Assembly: GCA_036346405.1 (NCBI GenBank) | Contig: CM070566.1 | Location: forward strand, 17,355,533-17,419,532 | DNA: 64,000 nucleotides | Direction of reading: 5' to 3' | Source of the DNA: Phyllostachys edulis | Lineage: Eukaryota; Streptophyta; Magnoliopsida; Poales; Poaceae | Shown: positions 22,133-34,468 of the stretch, piece after piece | How positions within the stretch are numbered: position 1 is the stretch's first letter | Layout: each line of letters opens with the position of its first letter | Made by a program: the position numbers and the translations under genes | The notes under the pieces: generated by a model | What the model was told of the DNA's origin: nothing | The model's input: only the letters and a program-made list of their open reading frames with translations | Database searches by the model: none

Positions 22133-25100
22133 TGACTATCACAAGGCCTTCACAAAGCTCTGTCTTAACCCAGTTCTGTCTACTAAGGTTTCACCACCAA
22201 AGGGTTATATCCACCACAGTTGGGGGCCCCCTCTTGCGCCATGTGAATCTTCCCGTCTATCCCGGAACCCACACCACCACATGACAGAACCAAATCAAGA
22301 CATTGCAAATTAATCAGCCAGGTACATCCCATACTGGACAAGTGGATGTACGATATGGCTTAGTTCAATGGTGCACATGATTTAAGTCCTTAGTGATTAC
22401 TCAGATGAGACCACCTCATTCAAAATGTGCTACCCACACCCCCTTTACTGCACGATCATTCGCCTGAGTATGAAACCATTTTGTTCAATCAGGACCAATG
22501 GCATCCCCTGCCGTGGCACAGCAAGTTTTAACAAGAGTGGCTACCCGCCACAATTTCATATATCATTAAGTCAAGTTACCATGATTAACCTTGTGAATAG
22601 GAGACTATCGTATAACTAAGCATAACTATGTCACCCATGTTGGTATTTCAATTATGTTCAACTAATAACAACCCAACTTATGGTGTCAAAGGATACATGG
22701 TATTTACAATAATAAATGTGACATAATGTCAATTAGGTAATTAGATACTCCTGGAAACATTTGATATAAAAGTAGCATTTATGTTGATATAAATCAATAT
22801 AAATTTGCAATATTGGGTTCAACATGATCAAAGGACTACGACTTATGTTCGTCGAAGATTGGGGTTACCCCAGCAGACTGGTCCAAGCTGGCTTCTGCAA
22901 CGATGGACTCAATACGCACAAAATGAGCCAAATAAATAACAATAAATCCAAATGAAATCCATAAAATATAAAATTAGTACTATTAGAGATTATTAATTTA
23001 GATGAATTTAGGAAGAAGAATCAACTGAATCGGAGTTCGTATGAAAGAGAATGAGCATTCGGAAGTTTATTAGATTGAAAAATCCTGGAAATTGATAGGG
23101 TTCAGAATATTCCTGGAATATTACTTTCAGAATTAAAGGATTAAATCAAAAGAGCTGACAAGCGGGACCCAATTGCTAGTGAGAGAGAGAGAGAGGAACA
23201 GAGAGGGTGACAAGTGGGGACCACCTGTCAATGAGAGAGATAGAAACAGAGGGGAAAATAAGAGGCGGTGGTCGGCAACTCGGGGAGGTGGCCGGTAGCT
23301 CAGAATGGTGGCGTTGGCGAAGAACAGCGGAGAGGGAGCGGCCGACGATGGGCAAAACAGAACCCTGGCGGGGTGGTGGTCCTCTGGGTGGCGGCGGCGC
23401 GGCCGGGGAAGCACCGTGGCGGCAACGGCTGTTGGACCTAGGAGTAACACCCCCAGATCCTCTATGTATTCTACACTAGTCCCTGAAACAGTACCTAGTG
23501 TACATGGTAAACAAATGTGGTAACAACGACATCTCGCACAATTTTATTAATAATTATCATAGTTTTACAAGAACGGCTTACAAGCTAACATTAAAAGAAC
23601 ACAGTAGAAGACGAAGAAGTAACAGAGCCCAACAAATATGCAATAGACAATCGACTAGGGTAGCAGCCTAGTTGTCGAGGTCCTCAGCAGTTGCGACGTC
23701 ATCCTCCTCTTAACAACATTTTATTAAGCAAGGGTAGGTAAATGTACTCCGCAAGTTACACCCATAACAGAGTTAATGCATGCATGTATATTATGAAAGG
23801 AAGGCTTATAGGGTTATTTATGCAAAAGCAATATTTGACATTTTAAATATAATAGCTAAGTTCAAAAGCTCAAGTTTTATAATATCTAAAATTGAGTTTT
23901 AACTGAATTAATAAAGCTAGTGTAGGCACCAACCTAACACTAACTTAAACACGGGCACCAACCCGGAGCATCAACCCACAATTGTTTTTCTTGGACACCA
24001 ATGCATATCATAAACTGTTTTATAAAACATTTTAAAAACAAAATCAAAGTCTAACTTTGAGTGGCTTTGCTCAGCATATCCATAACCGTGGACACTTCTA
24101 TTTGAATAGTTTTACTCTGCAGAGGTTGTACAACTTTACCCATGAGAGATAATCAACTTTTAATATCCATCTAACACACTTTCGTAGATGTGTGACTAAG
24201 TGATTATCACAAGGCCGTTACAATGCGTCATCCTAAAGTTGTCATGTCCGCTAAGGTTTCACTTCGATTGGGCTAACCACCCACCGGAAGTCCCCTCTTG
24301 AGCCAAGTGGGAATACTGTCTAACCGACACCTGCACATTAAAATAGCACAACTAACAGTGGAACGTTGTAAATTATTTAGCCCAGTCTATCTCATTCCAA
24401 ACTTGTGGTAGTACGGTAGATCTTAGCAAGATGTGGTTCGAAGACCGGTCCTTAACTAACTTCGACGACTTTCAAATTAACCCCTAGGCCTCAACCTTCA
24501 CATAATTGAGCCCGTGCATAAACCTACATCCACCAACTATCTATTTCGCCTAACTCCAACCCAATTTTTATTTTATTTTCTTTTAAAGTCATTTATAAAT
24601 ATCCATGGCACACCAATGCTATGGATACAATTTAAACCACATTTGATTTTTGGCTGTAAATTTCCAAATCAAATATTTCAGGTCTAAGCATTGCTAAGCT
24701 TAATTCTTCCCAAAATATTCTAGTTCATACTATTGTACCAACTAGATTTTTATCTAAGATAACAAGGTATGCATATTTCAATGTCAAAATTGGCTATACA
24801 AAAGTATTGAGATTAGCTACATTTTTAAGACTAGTATTTAAATTACAGTGAATAAAATTGAGCATGCAGTAATTTAAAGCATAATTTAAATAATTTAAAA
24901 TACTAGGATCAAACATGATCAAAGGATGTAACTTGCCTTGCTCAATTAATTGTTGTTCTGAAATGGCGTAGAAATTTGGCTCTCCGAAGTCGTCGAAATC
25001 TAAACATGAAACACAAGCCAAATTCAAACAAAATTTAAATAAGCTCCAAATTAAATAATTTAGGTTTAGGGAGATAGATATTGAATTTAGATGAATTTAG

Positions 25101-27815
25101 AAATTTGAATCACTTGAATCAGAGCTCGAACGAAGGAGAATGGACGCTTGAAAGATTCAAATTAATATGAAATGATAGAAATGGAGATTCTGAAATTTTG
25201 GGAATTATTTCTCTGAAGGAAAATTCCATTTATTGCGTCAGCATGACGTTTGCGAGTGATTTTGTTTTTTTGGCCGAATTATTTTCCAAAAGAAAATGGC
25301 TTTTAGCCATTGACAGGTGGGCCCTAGTCTTTGGACTAGGTCCACAAGAGGGCGCCTTGGTCCATGGTGGACCGGGCGCATAGGTTGACCAGTGGTGCCA
25401 CGCAAGCGTGACACATGGGAATGATGGGACTGACACGGCGCAGTGGCGCACATGTGGCCATGATGTTGCGGCCATTTGGCTTGACAGCGGCGACGGTGCA
25501 TGTGAGCCGAGGGTTGTTGGTGCTACATGCCACGGCAACCAGCAGCGAGGGCAGAAACGGAGAGGGAGGGACGGGGAACATGATGCTCACCTTGGCGGCA
25601 GTTAGGCGAGCAAGGATGGCCGGCGGCGAGGAGGCAGCGGTGAGATTCGATTGATGGTGGCACGGTGGCTCCGGCAATGAGGAGAGCACAGGGTAGAACG
25701 CGAAGCTAAGGGTGGTGACAAAGATGGCGGAGTAATCGGTGGCGGAGGAGCTTGTGGTCGACGGGGGAAAACGTGGTTCCGACGAGGAGAGAGAGGAAGA
25801 GGAGATGAGCTCTGAGGTGGAGGATGAGGAGGATGAGGGGCACCTGTTGCTCCCTTTTATAGGGGCGGGGAAGGACCGGTTGAGGAGATCGGGTGGCGAG
25901 GGGTGCAGCAGCTATGGCACAATCCCGTCGAAAATGCGCGTGACGAAGGGGGAAAAAGGACCGGAATGGGTGCGGCATGATGAGGGGGTTTGATTGCTGG
26001 CAAATTCACAAGAAAAAGGGAAGCAAATCACAACATTCAAAAGCTCGCGTGGTGTGGTCATGGCGGCAGCGAAGGAAGAAGGGAGGAGGAAGGAGAAGGC
26101 CTTGACAAGTGGGGGCCCGCATGGTGGTGAGAGGAGGAAGGAGGCCAGGTGGGCTGGTGGGAGGAGTGGGCCAGGCGTGGAAAGAGGAGAAATGGGCCAG
26201 GGAAGATGGGTTTCAGCCAAAAAGGAGATTTGGGGATTTAAATTAATTTTTGAATTTCAGAAATAGCAAGAAATCAAGAGGGCTTTTAGAAAATACCAAA
26301 TAGAGTTAAAAAATTATGGAAAAATTCACATAAATTCTCTGAATTATTTTGAACTTAATAAATTATTTTTAACTTAAAGTTGGCTTTTAATATTGCATAT
26401 AAACTATTTTTAATTTTTGGAAAATTGGAAAATCTTTTTTAATCCGAAAATCCAAGGAAATTAATAAAATTTTCCTTTTAACTTTAAAATTCAAGAAAAA
26501 TAAAGAAAACTCTTTTAAATATTAGAAAATACAATAAAATAATAACTTTATTAATTTTATTTTTGGTAACATAACTTTGGGATGTTACAACGGCGACACG
26601 GGCGCACGGGCGTGTGGCGTCAGTAGCGGCTCAGCGGCGCATGATAGAAGACGGTGTGAGCACTAGTGCGGCGACGGCACGGGGAAGCCATCGGGATACT
26701 CGGGGACGCCAAAGGGTGACCAAGGTGGCGTGGCGACGCGGCCTGCGGCAGAGAAGAAGGGGCAACAGCGGAGACCGGCTATGGGTGTGCAACGACAGAA
26801 TCGAGGTAGGGGAAGATTGAGGAAGGTTGGAAACGCATGGTGACGCGATCAAAATAGCGAGAAGCTCAGTGGAGAGAGGGATCAAGGCAGCAGGGTGATG
26901 GTCAAACTTGGGGAATACGATGGCAACGTTGCGCATTCCGGCCGAACTGTAGTATTCTAGGCGACAGCGTCTAGGGCAACGGAGAGAGGAGGACGAGGTG
27001 GAGTGTGTGCGCACAGGGATGGCTCTATTATGGCTGGGGGCAGCGTGCAGGGCACGAAAGTCGAGTCCAGCCCGGGCGGCGGCGCATGCAGGGTTCACGC
27101 GGAAGAAAAGCAGGGCGTCGGCAGCGGACTAGGCCAGGCAACGCTTGGGGGCGAGCTAGGCTGCGGGATGGGGACGCGCTGCTGAGGGCGCAGGGTCGGG
27201 GCACGAATGGTGCAGGTGTGGGTTGGCGCGGCACGGCAATGCTAACGCTCGGCTTCAGCAGAAACAGAGCAAGGTTAGAGAGATGGGTCGGTTGGCTAGA
27301 TGGGCTCGACCTAGAGAGAAAGGGAGAATGGGCTTCGGCCTAAGGAGAACATAGAGAAAGAAATTCAAATAGGGAATTTGAGTTTTGATTTGATTTGGAA
27401 TTTCAATTGAGATGTGGATTTGAATTGCGATAGAAGATGGAATTTGGAATCGATTCAATTTAGCATTTTATTAATTTGCGAAACTCCAAATGAAAGCCAA
27501 CACTTTGAAATAATTAATTTAAAATAAGTTTTTACAAGAAAGCTTGAAATTTTAAAAATTTTAGAAAAAGAAATAAATTAAATCAAACTCTAAGAAATAA
27601 CGAAGGATCTTGGAAAATCCAAGAGAAATCCAGAAAATAACTGGGAACACAAGGAACTCAAATAAATCAGTTTGGATTTAATTATGGTTTGATTTGTTCA
27701 CATTAAATTGTTTTAATTTCTGAAATTTCAAATTAAGCTTTAATTAACTCAATAAAATTTAATTGGTTCCTTTTATTTTCAAAAACTAAAAAAAGGCGAA
27801 AATTGGGATGTTACA
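22133..27815 (-). mobile_element. Antisense gypsy-type LTR, truncated, split by a nested LTR
   Basis: The right end is GGGATGTTACA at 27815, which is TGTAACATCCC on the minus strand, an LTR start. The left part (22133-23429) is similar in order to inner positions from about 24200 to 25450: TATCACAAGGCC, then CTAAGGTTTCAC, then CATGATCAAAGGA. The rest follows the nested LTR at 26590-27815. The portion that should precede 22133 is missing, so a deletion or recombination joined it to the leader of the gag-protease element. Frames in this stretch are low-complexity and unassigned. Confidence 0.72.
23430..26589 (-). mobile_element. Nested solo LTR, antisense, 3160 bp, target duplication ACGGC
   Basis: The plus strand begins TGTTGGACCTAGGAGTAACACC and ends GGGATGTTACA, flanked by ACGGC at 23425-23429 and 26590-26594. 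A minus-strand TATA box (TATAAAAG, 25854-25861) after a GC-rich stretch suggests transcription on the minus strand. It belongs to the same family as the LTR it is inserted in. No protein-coding region was recognised; the frames within 25400-26270 are GC-rich LTR sequence. Confidence 0.88.
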
Positions 27816-29331
27816 GCAGTAGGACCAGCATGTCAGTGAAACAAGTTTCAAAATCCTATTTAAAAACAAATCTAAGTGACTTAAGCACTTGGGCCTACAT
27901 GTCAGCGACTAATTAGCAATAACCAACGTCATTAGCCTAAACTAATTACTTACACGTGGGGCCAGCTTGTCAGCGACTCGCTGTGCGCTGCATAGTGTCA
28001 CGAGCGCTACGCAACAACTCAGGTGAGCTCGCCGGCGTTGGGGTATGCGCATGCGTGGGAAATAAACCTAGGAGTAAGACGGAGCTACAGGTGGTGGCAC
28101 GGGGACATTTGGTCGCCGGAACAGTGCAAACGGTGACGGTGAGCGATGGCGATGGCGATAGGCATGGCTAGGCGGTGACGTCACAAACTACGATTTCAAG
28201 CCAAAATAACCAGCACAAAAGCTTCAGTGGCTCACTAGAAGCACGTCGATGAGGTCAACTACGATGGAGGAGGTCCGGAATGGCTAGCGACGGGGAACAA
28301 TGGCGGCGGCGGTGAAGCTCACGGTGATATCCATTAGGAAGAGGGAGTACAAGGGGTGCTCATGATGGCAATGGACGAGGTCGAAGCTCATCGGAGAGGA
28401 AATAATTTCAATGGTGGTCGTAGCCGCCAAAGTTGAAGAAGACAGTGTAGTCCGACCGATTCATTGCACAAAATGAAATGGTGCATAATGACGTGGATGT
28501 CAAGAAAAAAGCTCACCAGAAACGATGATGGCCATGGCGTAGCGCAGCAGAGAACGCACACCGGTGCCAAAGACGAAAGTGGTGTTTTGGGTGACTTAGT
28601 GGAGGAAAGGCTCGGGGAAATGGGAAAATGGAAACAGCGCAAAGAGGGAAAGAGCATGGCACAAATAGGAGGGGTTAAAACGATGGAAGGAGTGCGCTCT
28701 ACTCATGAGAATCTCGCAAGTCATGGTGGTCGCGGCGTCACATTGACTCTGGCGAGGACGGGACGGCTCGGGCAGGCGTGCTAGGGGTCGGTGGTGGCTT
28801 AGCTTTGCGCTGCAAGGCATGTAGGGGGCAATGACGACGTCATGGCTTTTGGCACAAGCTGGACCATGCGTGAGGTAGACGAAGCATCTTGACAAGTGGG
28901 CCCTGGCCTACTAGTCAGAAACTACAGCGAGAGGCAATGGAGAGAAACTGTCAATTCAAAAATACGCCGACGCAAAGAGAAAACGGGAATAGGAAAGCGG
29001 CTCGGGTGGCAGCGATGGCTGGACCAGAGTTGGGCCAAACAGTAGATGGGCTGCGCCGAGGTTTACTCTTACGGCCTAGAAACGATTGTGATTTCGAAAT
29101 TATTTTTGAACTAATTTAATCCCAGAAATTAAGTTTGAGCTCAAAAAATTACCAAACTTGCTCCAATTTTTTTTTAAATTTTTTGCAGGGACACGTTAGA
29201 ATATTTAGAACTCAAATAAATTATTACCAGGCTCAGGTTAACTTTTAATAAATTTTTGAAAATCCACAAAAAATTTAGAAATGATGACTTTGAAATTAAT
29301 AGCAACATTTTGAGAATTTTGGGATGTTACA
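27816..29331 (-). mobile_element. Third antisense LTR fragment of the same family
   Basis: Ends in TTTTGGGATGTTACA at 29331, like the two LTRs before it, and runs through similar sequence: a GC-rich middle, then AT-rich sequence with GAAAATCCACAAAAA. Only one end is present. Most likely the LTR ending at 27815 inserted into it and its left part was lost with the deletion at 22132/22133. Confidence 0.65.
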
Positions 29332-29573
29332 CTTGGTGTTCCGGTATTTCCCACATTGGCCCGATTTTCATAAGGTTTTCAAATTTAATTTTAAATTTTA
29401 AATTTATATCTTTGTACATTTTTTACCGGGTTATGTTGCAACCGGCGAGAAACTAGAACCAGCCGTGGTACGGTGTTTGGGCCAGTTCTGGTTTCACAAA
29501 TCCTGTTATGCACACTGGCCAAATAATCACATTTAACATTGATGATCAATTTACTGTTTCACTACTTCCCAGA
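29332..29573. other. Spacer between LTR nest and MITE
   Basis: No gene or repeat recognised; AT-rich. Confidence 0.35.
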
Positions 29574-29582
29574 TTATTTAAA

Positions 29583-29896
29583 GGATTAAGTACATTGTTC
29601 GTCCCTCAACTCTTGCCTTAGTTTAATTTCTGTCCCTGAATTGTAATACCGGATAAAATGCGTCCTCGAACTATCAATATCGTGCAAAAACTATCATTTA
29701 TTCTTTTTTAAAGCTGTTTCGTGCCACGTGTCAATACCGTGGAAAGCCACGTAGGTCAAAATACCAGTTAAAACAGATGAAGGGGTATCTTTTACGCAGT
29801 ATTGACAGTTCGAGGACGCGTTTTATCTGGTATTACAATTCAAGGACGAAAATTAAACTAAGGTAAGAGTTAAAGGACGAACAATGTACTTAATCC
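29583..29896. mobile_element. MITE with long inverted repeats and 9-bp target duplication (Mutator-like)
   Basis: 314 bp. The ends GGATTAAGTACATTGTTCGT and its near-inverse extend for roughly 100 bp on each side, including CCTCGAACTATCAATA against TATTGACAGTTCGAGG. It is flanked by TTATTTAAA at 29574-29582 and 29897-29905. The 9-bp duplication fits the Mutator superfamily. No coding capacity. Confidence 0.9.
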
Positions 29897-30560
29897 TTAT
29901 TTAAAACATACTTTTTTTACATGAATTTTAAAAATACATGCTCTAATTTGAAATGGTATTGTTGTGTGATTAGAAATGACAGCTGAAGCTAGTAAACAAT
30001 ATGTCCTGGAGATTACAGAACAGTCTGTCGGATGTGACGTTGGTAATTCATCTGTAGAGCAGGTATGATCACTGGTGGCACCTATATATGCTCCCCCAAA
30101 TTTCATTTCAACTAAGAGCGTGTTTCCATTCATTTTATGCTGCAAATAAGTGCACCCTCTAATTTTGATGGCTTACATGCAGTTGATGGTTCATTCTAAA
30201 CAAAAATATATATGAAGCCGTTTTTAAAGGCACAAGCAGTCACTACTTGGAAGTTTTATAGAAAAGAGATGAGGAATAGAATGGTAGGACGTATACGTAC
30301 CTGGGACGCAGGGGAGGAGAACTTGACCTGGGACACAAATATGAAAAGTTAATTGCAGCCAAGCCCCATCTGAACCACATCGATCCCATGTAAACTAACC
30401 AAGCACAAAGAACCGGCATCAATAACCCTTAGTACCTATCAGAGAGCATTAACCAAACCCACCATTTTGCCCCATTCATTTTTGTCAATCTGAACCCACA
30501 ACATAAACTAAGCAAGATGCACAGAATGCACATACACCAATAGCCCTCAGTTTACATTAT

Positions 30561-30703
30561 AGAGTAAGGGGACTATTAATATGAACTAATTATCAATTCA
30601 ATTTCAGCATAAGACTATTAACATCATTATATCACAGAGCAAGGGGACTATTAATATGAACTAATTATCAATTCAATTTCAGCATAAGACTATTAACATC
30701 ATT
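30561..30703 (+). repeat. 75-bp tandem duplication
   Basis: Units start at 30561 (AGAGTAAGGGGACTATTAAT) and 30636 (AGAGCAAGGGGACTATTAAT) and are nearly identical, which suggests a recent event. Confidence 0.95.
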
Positions 30704-31063
30704 GAGCAGTTCAAACATGGCCACCACACCAGCAATAGAGAGGGAGTAAGGTAGGGTGATACCTCAGTACAGTGCAACCACGGCGGCGACCCCACCACCA
30801 ACACAACCCTCATCTATCTCCTTCACCTTGCATAAATCACACAAACATCAGGACACAACTTAAGGCTCAAGCATAAAAATCAAACTCAACAAAAGACATT
30901 AAGCTAACAGATCTAGAGGAGAATAGAGGGAGGATGGGGAAAGCAAAGCCCGAGCGCAGGAGGCCGAGCAGGAGAACCAAGCCATGGCGGCGCAGGCGAC
31001 ACGCAGGGCCAAGCCCAGTGGCTTGGGTGGCGGGGTCACTGTAGTTGTGGCACGACCCTGAAA

Positions 31064-31102
31064 CTGCACAAGACACTACTATCATACGAGTGTCTTGTGC
31101 AG
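31064..31102. repeat. Perfect 14-bp stem-loop
   Basis: CTGCACAAGACACT (31064-31077) and its exact inverse AGTGTCTTGTGCAG (31089-31102) are separated by 11 bases. Confidence 0.9.
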
Positions 31103-31188
31103 TGCAGCGTGGTGTCATAACTGGCGGCGACAGCGACGGGGTTGGGCGGCGGCGTCGAGGTGGGGAGGGGAACGGACGAGAGTAAATG

Positions 31189-31274
31189 CGCTGGGGAGTG
31201 ACGAGTTAGAGCGGGCGCAAACCCTAGCGGCGCTGGGGAGTGACGAGAGTTGGGGCGAGCGCAAACCCTAGCGG
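31189..31274 (+). repeat. 42-bp tandem duplication
   Basis: Two copies of a unit starting CGCTGGGGAGTGACGAG and ending GCAAACCCTAGCGG, just left of the second CACTA element. Confidence 0.9.
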
Positions 31275-31805
31275 CCGGGCTCCTACTAATAAAGAGACTT
31301 ATGACAGACGGTTCTATTATGGAACCATCAGTGATAATTATCACAGACGGTTCTATAATGGAATCGTCTGTGATATGGGACATATCACAGACGATTCCAT
31401 AATAGAACTGTCTGTGATATGTCCCATATCACCGACGGTTCCATAATAGAACTGTAATATCCCGTTCAGACAATAGAGAATTAATTGAATTAGAGACAAA
31501 ATTAAATAGAATTATTTAGTTAAATTTCAGAAACTTTAGGTTCGGAAAGGAACCTGCCAACCTGGGCCTTCGGCCCATGGCCTTGTCGCCCATGTGGGGG
31601 GCTGACTAGCATTAAAGAGGACCAGATGGAGGTGTAACCCTAGCTGCTCCTGTCTTTTTCCCCCAAGCCGGCGCTACCTCCTACCGCCTGCTAAATGCAC
31701 AGCTGCCGCTGCCTCTAAATTACCATGTGCCGCCACATCCAATCAGCGCAGGTATGGCCGTGTGCCGTCTTGTGCACCATCGCCAGTATTGCCGGAAGCA
31801 AATTC

Positions 31806-33136
31806 TGTTGGAAATATGCCCTAGAGGCAATCATAGAGATGATGATATTTCGTTGTATCCATGATTTAATAAATGTTCCTTGAATATTGCCTTTGTGTTG
31901 ATTAACAAGTATGTGACTTGTTTGTGAAACTCTTCACTTGTATGGTTATTCTAAAGATTGTCCCTAGTCAGAGTTCATGTGAGGACACATGTGAATGATG
32001 GATTAGCACATGTATCGGTTGATGACCATGTTTCACAGGTCATAGACATGGAGATGTCAAACCAATAATGTGGACACATGTTTAGAACATGGGGTTGGAC
32101 CGACCCAACATGAGACATAACAATTATACTTATGGTTCTCTCTACACAATGTGTACGCCTTGTCCTTAGACCTGAGATTGTCGCATGTACTTGAGATGTG
32201 AATCGACCTACTTAGGGGCTATCAAACGCTACTCAATGTGAAGGGTAGTTATAAAGGTAGCTTTCGGGTTTGTCATGAAGCATGCTGCGAGGCATGGTCA
32301 GTCGAGATGGGATTTGCCCCTCTCTACCTGAGAGAGATATCTCTGGGCCCCTCGAGTGATCGGATCCAGAAATGCATGGCCATGCTACTTAAGGTTAAGA
32401 GTTAACCTAGTAAGGGATTCCGAATCACAGGATCGAGAAAGAGTGGTCAGCTTGGAGCTCGACCGAATATCGTGAGGCAAAGGGATTGGCATGTACATAA
32501 CGTTGTGATGGTTCGTCCGATATGATCTTTGTGTACGTTTAGGAGTTGGCACGTCTTGCTAGAGACCGCTACCAACTATTGACCAAGTATGTATACTCGC
32601 GTCATGTCTAAACATCGTGAACCTATAGGGTCACACACTTAAGAAGTGAAGCCTAATTCGGATTGGATCCAATTAGGATGAGCATTGAGTCCTAATGGGC
32701 CTCTATTAGTAGAAGCCCATTGTAAGGACATCTATAAAAAGGAGGGCAAGGGCGCATGTGTTTTATGATGAGTTTTTCGTGACACCATCAAACCACGCCG
32801 CCACCCTCCCACGCCCTAATCGCTCGCGGATCTAGTAGTCCGGCGGCGGCGCTTCCTCCCGACGTGTGGATACCTTTGAGGCGCTGCATCTGTAGCGTTT
32901 GGACGAACCGCAAGAGAGGAGTCAGACGTGGGACGCCGCGACGAGGACAAGGAAGCGAGACGACTACTCTACCCGACGTCTTGCATCAACTTAGTACGAC
33001 TACTCGCCTGACGTCTTGCATCAATTCCGCACCTGCGCGTCTAGTGGTAAGACCGTGATCTATAACTACAGTGATCTTGGTTTACGGGTAGAATTTTTAT
33101 TAATTTGTGCTAGTGTAGCCTACCCGTGGCCCTTCA
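31806..33136 (+). mobile_element. Copia-type solo LTR
   Basis: Starts TGTTGGAAATATGCCCTAGA, the characteristic start of an abundant grass copia family. It runs through a TATA-like TATAAAAAGG near 32732 and a GC-rich stretch. The right border is placed at CA 33135-33136, because the following AATTT nearly matches the preceding AATTC as a 5-bp duplication. No internal coding sequence is present. The right border is less certain than the left. Confidence 0.75.
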
Positions 33137-33144
33137 AATTTTAT

Positions 33145-33175
33145 GGGGGAGGGCCTCACCGTGAGGCCCTCCCCC
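33145..33175. repeat. Perfect 15-bp-arm palindrome in the MULE-like MITE
   Basis: GGGGGAGGGCCTCAC and its exact inverse are separated by a single base. A further G/C-rich inverted repeat of the same motif follows near 33219-33250. Confidence 0.9.
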
Positions 33176-34468
33176 TGAGCCAGACATCAAGGGGGAGGAG
33201 GAAAGATCAACGATGATGGGGGAGGGGCCTCCCCCAAGGCCCTCCCCCACTGAATTTTTTTCCAGTATTGCCTGCTCACCACCGCAAGCTGCCCGCGTGA
33301 GCGCTCGCCCGCCCGCCCGCGTACAGCCGCCTACCCGCGTGCGTGTTTTTCCTTGCCACGTGGTCGCACCTGCGGCGTGCGCGTGCGTGTGCCGTCGCCT
33401 GCCGTCACAGAGCCGAGCGAGTGCAAGGTGCGCATGACATTCATTTGGCTACGATTAGATTCCTTTGGCTGCGATTGACCTTTTGGCTGCTTTTGATTGG
33501 GTTAGTAGCGCAACATTAATTGGTAGTTAACTAGTGGCCACGTAGCTATTGTATGCATGCAGTTTGCTAGTGCTAGAAACAGTTAGTAGTGCAGTTCGCT
33601 GCATGCATCGGCTGATTATTTTATTGGTATTATTAGTTGGCTATGATTATTTAATTGGCACTAGTAGTTGGCTTTGAATATTTAATTGGAGTATGGCATT
33701 AGCTAGTTGGCTGCACGCAGTTTCAATTGGATTAGTAAGGAGAGAGAGATTAATTAGACAATGCTAATTAGTAGTTAACTAGTTTGACCGCAGCATTGTA
33801 TGCATTCATGTTTAAGAAGTAAAGGTGAGTCATTAGCTAGTTAGTGCTGCATGTTTCTAGTCAAGGAGATATCGAACAGTAGATTGGTTTTGGTCTGCTG
33901 TTCTATTGTACGATTTATTCTGGTACATTAATGGTGAATTTTGGGAATGTCATCTACTAGTTAATTGTAGATAATTTCAGTATCTTTCCATAGAGTATTT
34001 AATCATATCGAGCGGATGAGTAATTTGCAAGTTATGAATTTTTTATTATGATTGTCCACAGAGGGGACAAATCGACATTTAGGATTTTTGAGTGGGGATT
34101 GTGCTAGAGAGTATAGCGAGTTCGGGTATACTTCTAGTTTTGTTATTAGTCAAGTATTATTATCTTAGCGTGCTTTTTAAATATATTCAGGTGGGGGATT
34201 GATCCCGGGGGCAGCGCCCTCTTCACGTCCTCCGTTCTCGCACGATTGAGGCAAGTACTCTGATTGATAGAATAATTATGAATGTTTGATTGTGAGTGCT
34301 AGTATTTGATGCATATTAGCTATGCATGGTTGATAGTGTGATATGTATGATTAAAGATGGTGAATGCTTGAGATATGATTAAGTTTTATTCATGCATGAT
34401 GCTGTTGCTATACATGTTATTGAAAGATAGAGAAATTGTTCATGTGCACATTGAGAGCATACTTGAGA

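Larger units (their letters stand above)
29906..31279. other. Intergenic region with local repeats
   Basis: No gene is supported. It holds a 75-bp tandem duplication (30561-30703), a strong stem-loop (31064-31102) and a 42-bp tandem duplication (31189-31274). Antisense frames at 30867-31118 and 31036-31383 cross these repeats and match no family I know. Confidence 0.5.
31794..33263. mobile_element. MULE-like MITE in the 5' LTR, 9-bp target duplication, itself interrupted
   Basis: Flanked by AGTATTGCC at 31785-31793 and 33264-33272, and absent from the 3' LTR. The ends are GGAAGCAAATT and AATTTTTTTCC, a short imperfect inverted repeat. Apart from the copia-type LTR inside it, only about 140 bp is MITE sequence, including a perfect 15-bp palindrome (33145-33175). 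Confidence 0.78.

Noticed and set aside
22425..22619. 64-codon frame with an N-terminal Cys
   Set aside because: Lies in an antisense LTR and resembles nothing; similar-length frames are expected by chance.
25198..27343. Many Gly/Arg- or Pro-rich frames on both strands
   Set aside because: They fall in the GC-rich parts of nested LTRs, overlap each other in opposite strands and have no domain.
30867..31383. Antisense frames of 83 and 115 codons
   Set aside because: They run across a stem-loop, a 42-bp duplication and CACTA subterminal repeats, with no similarity to known proteins.
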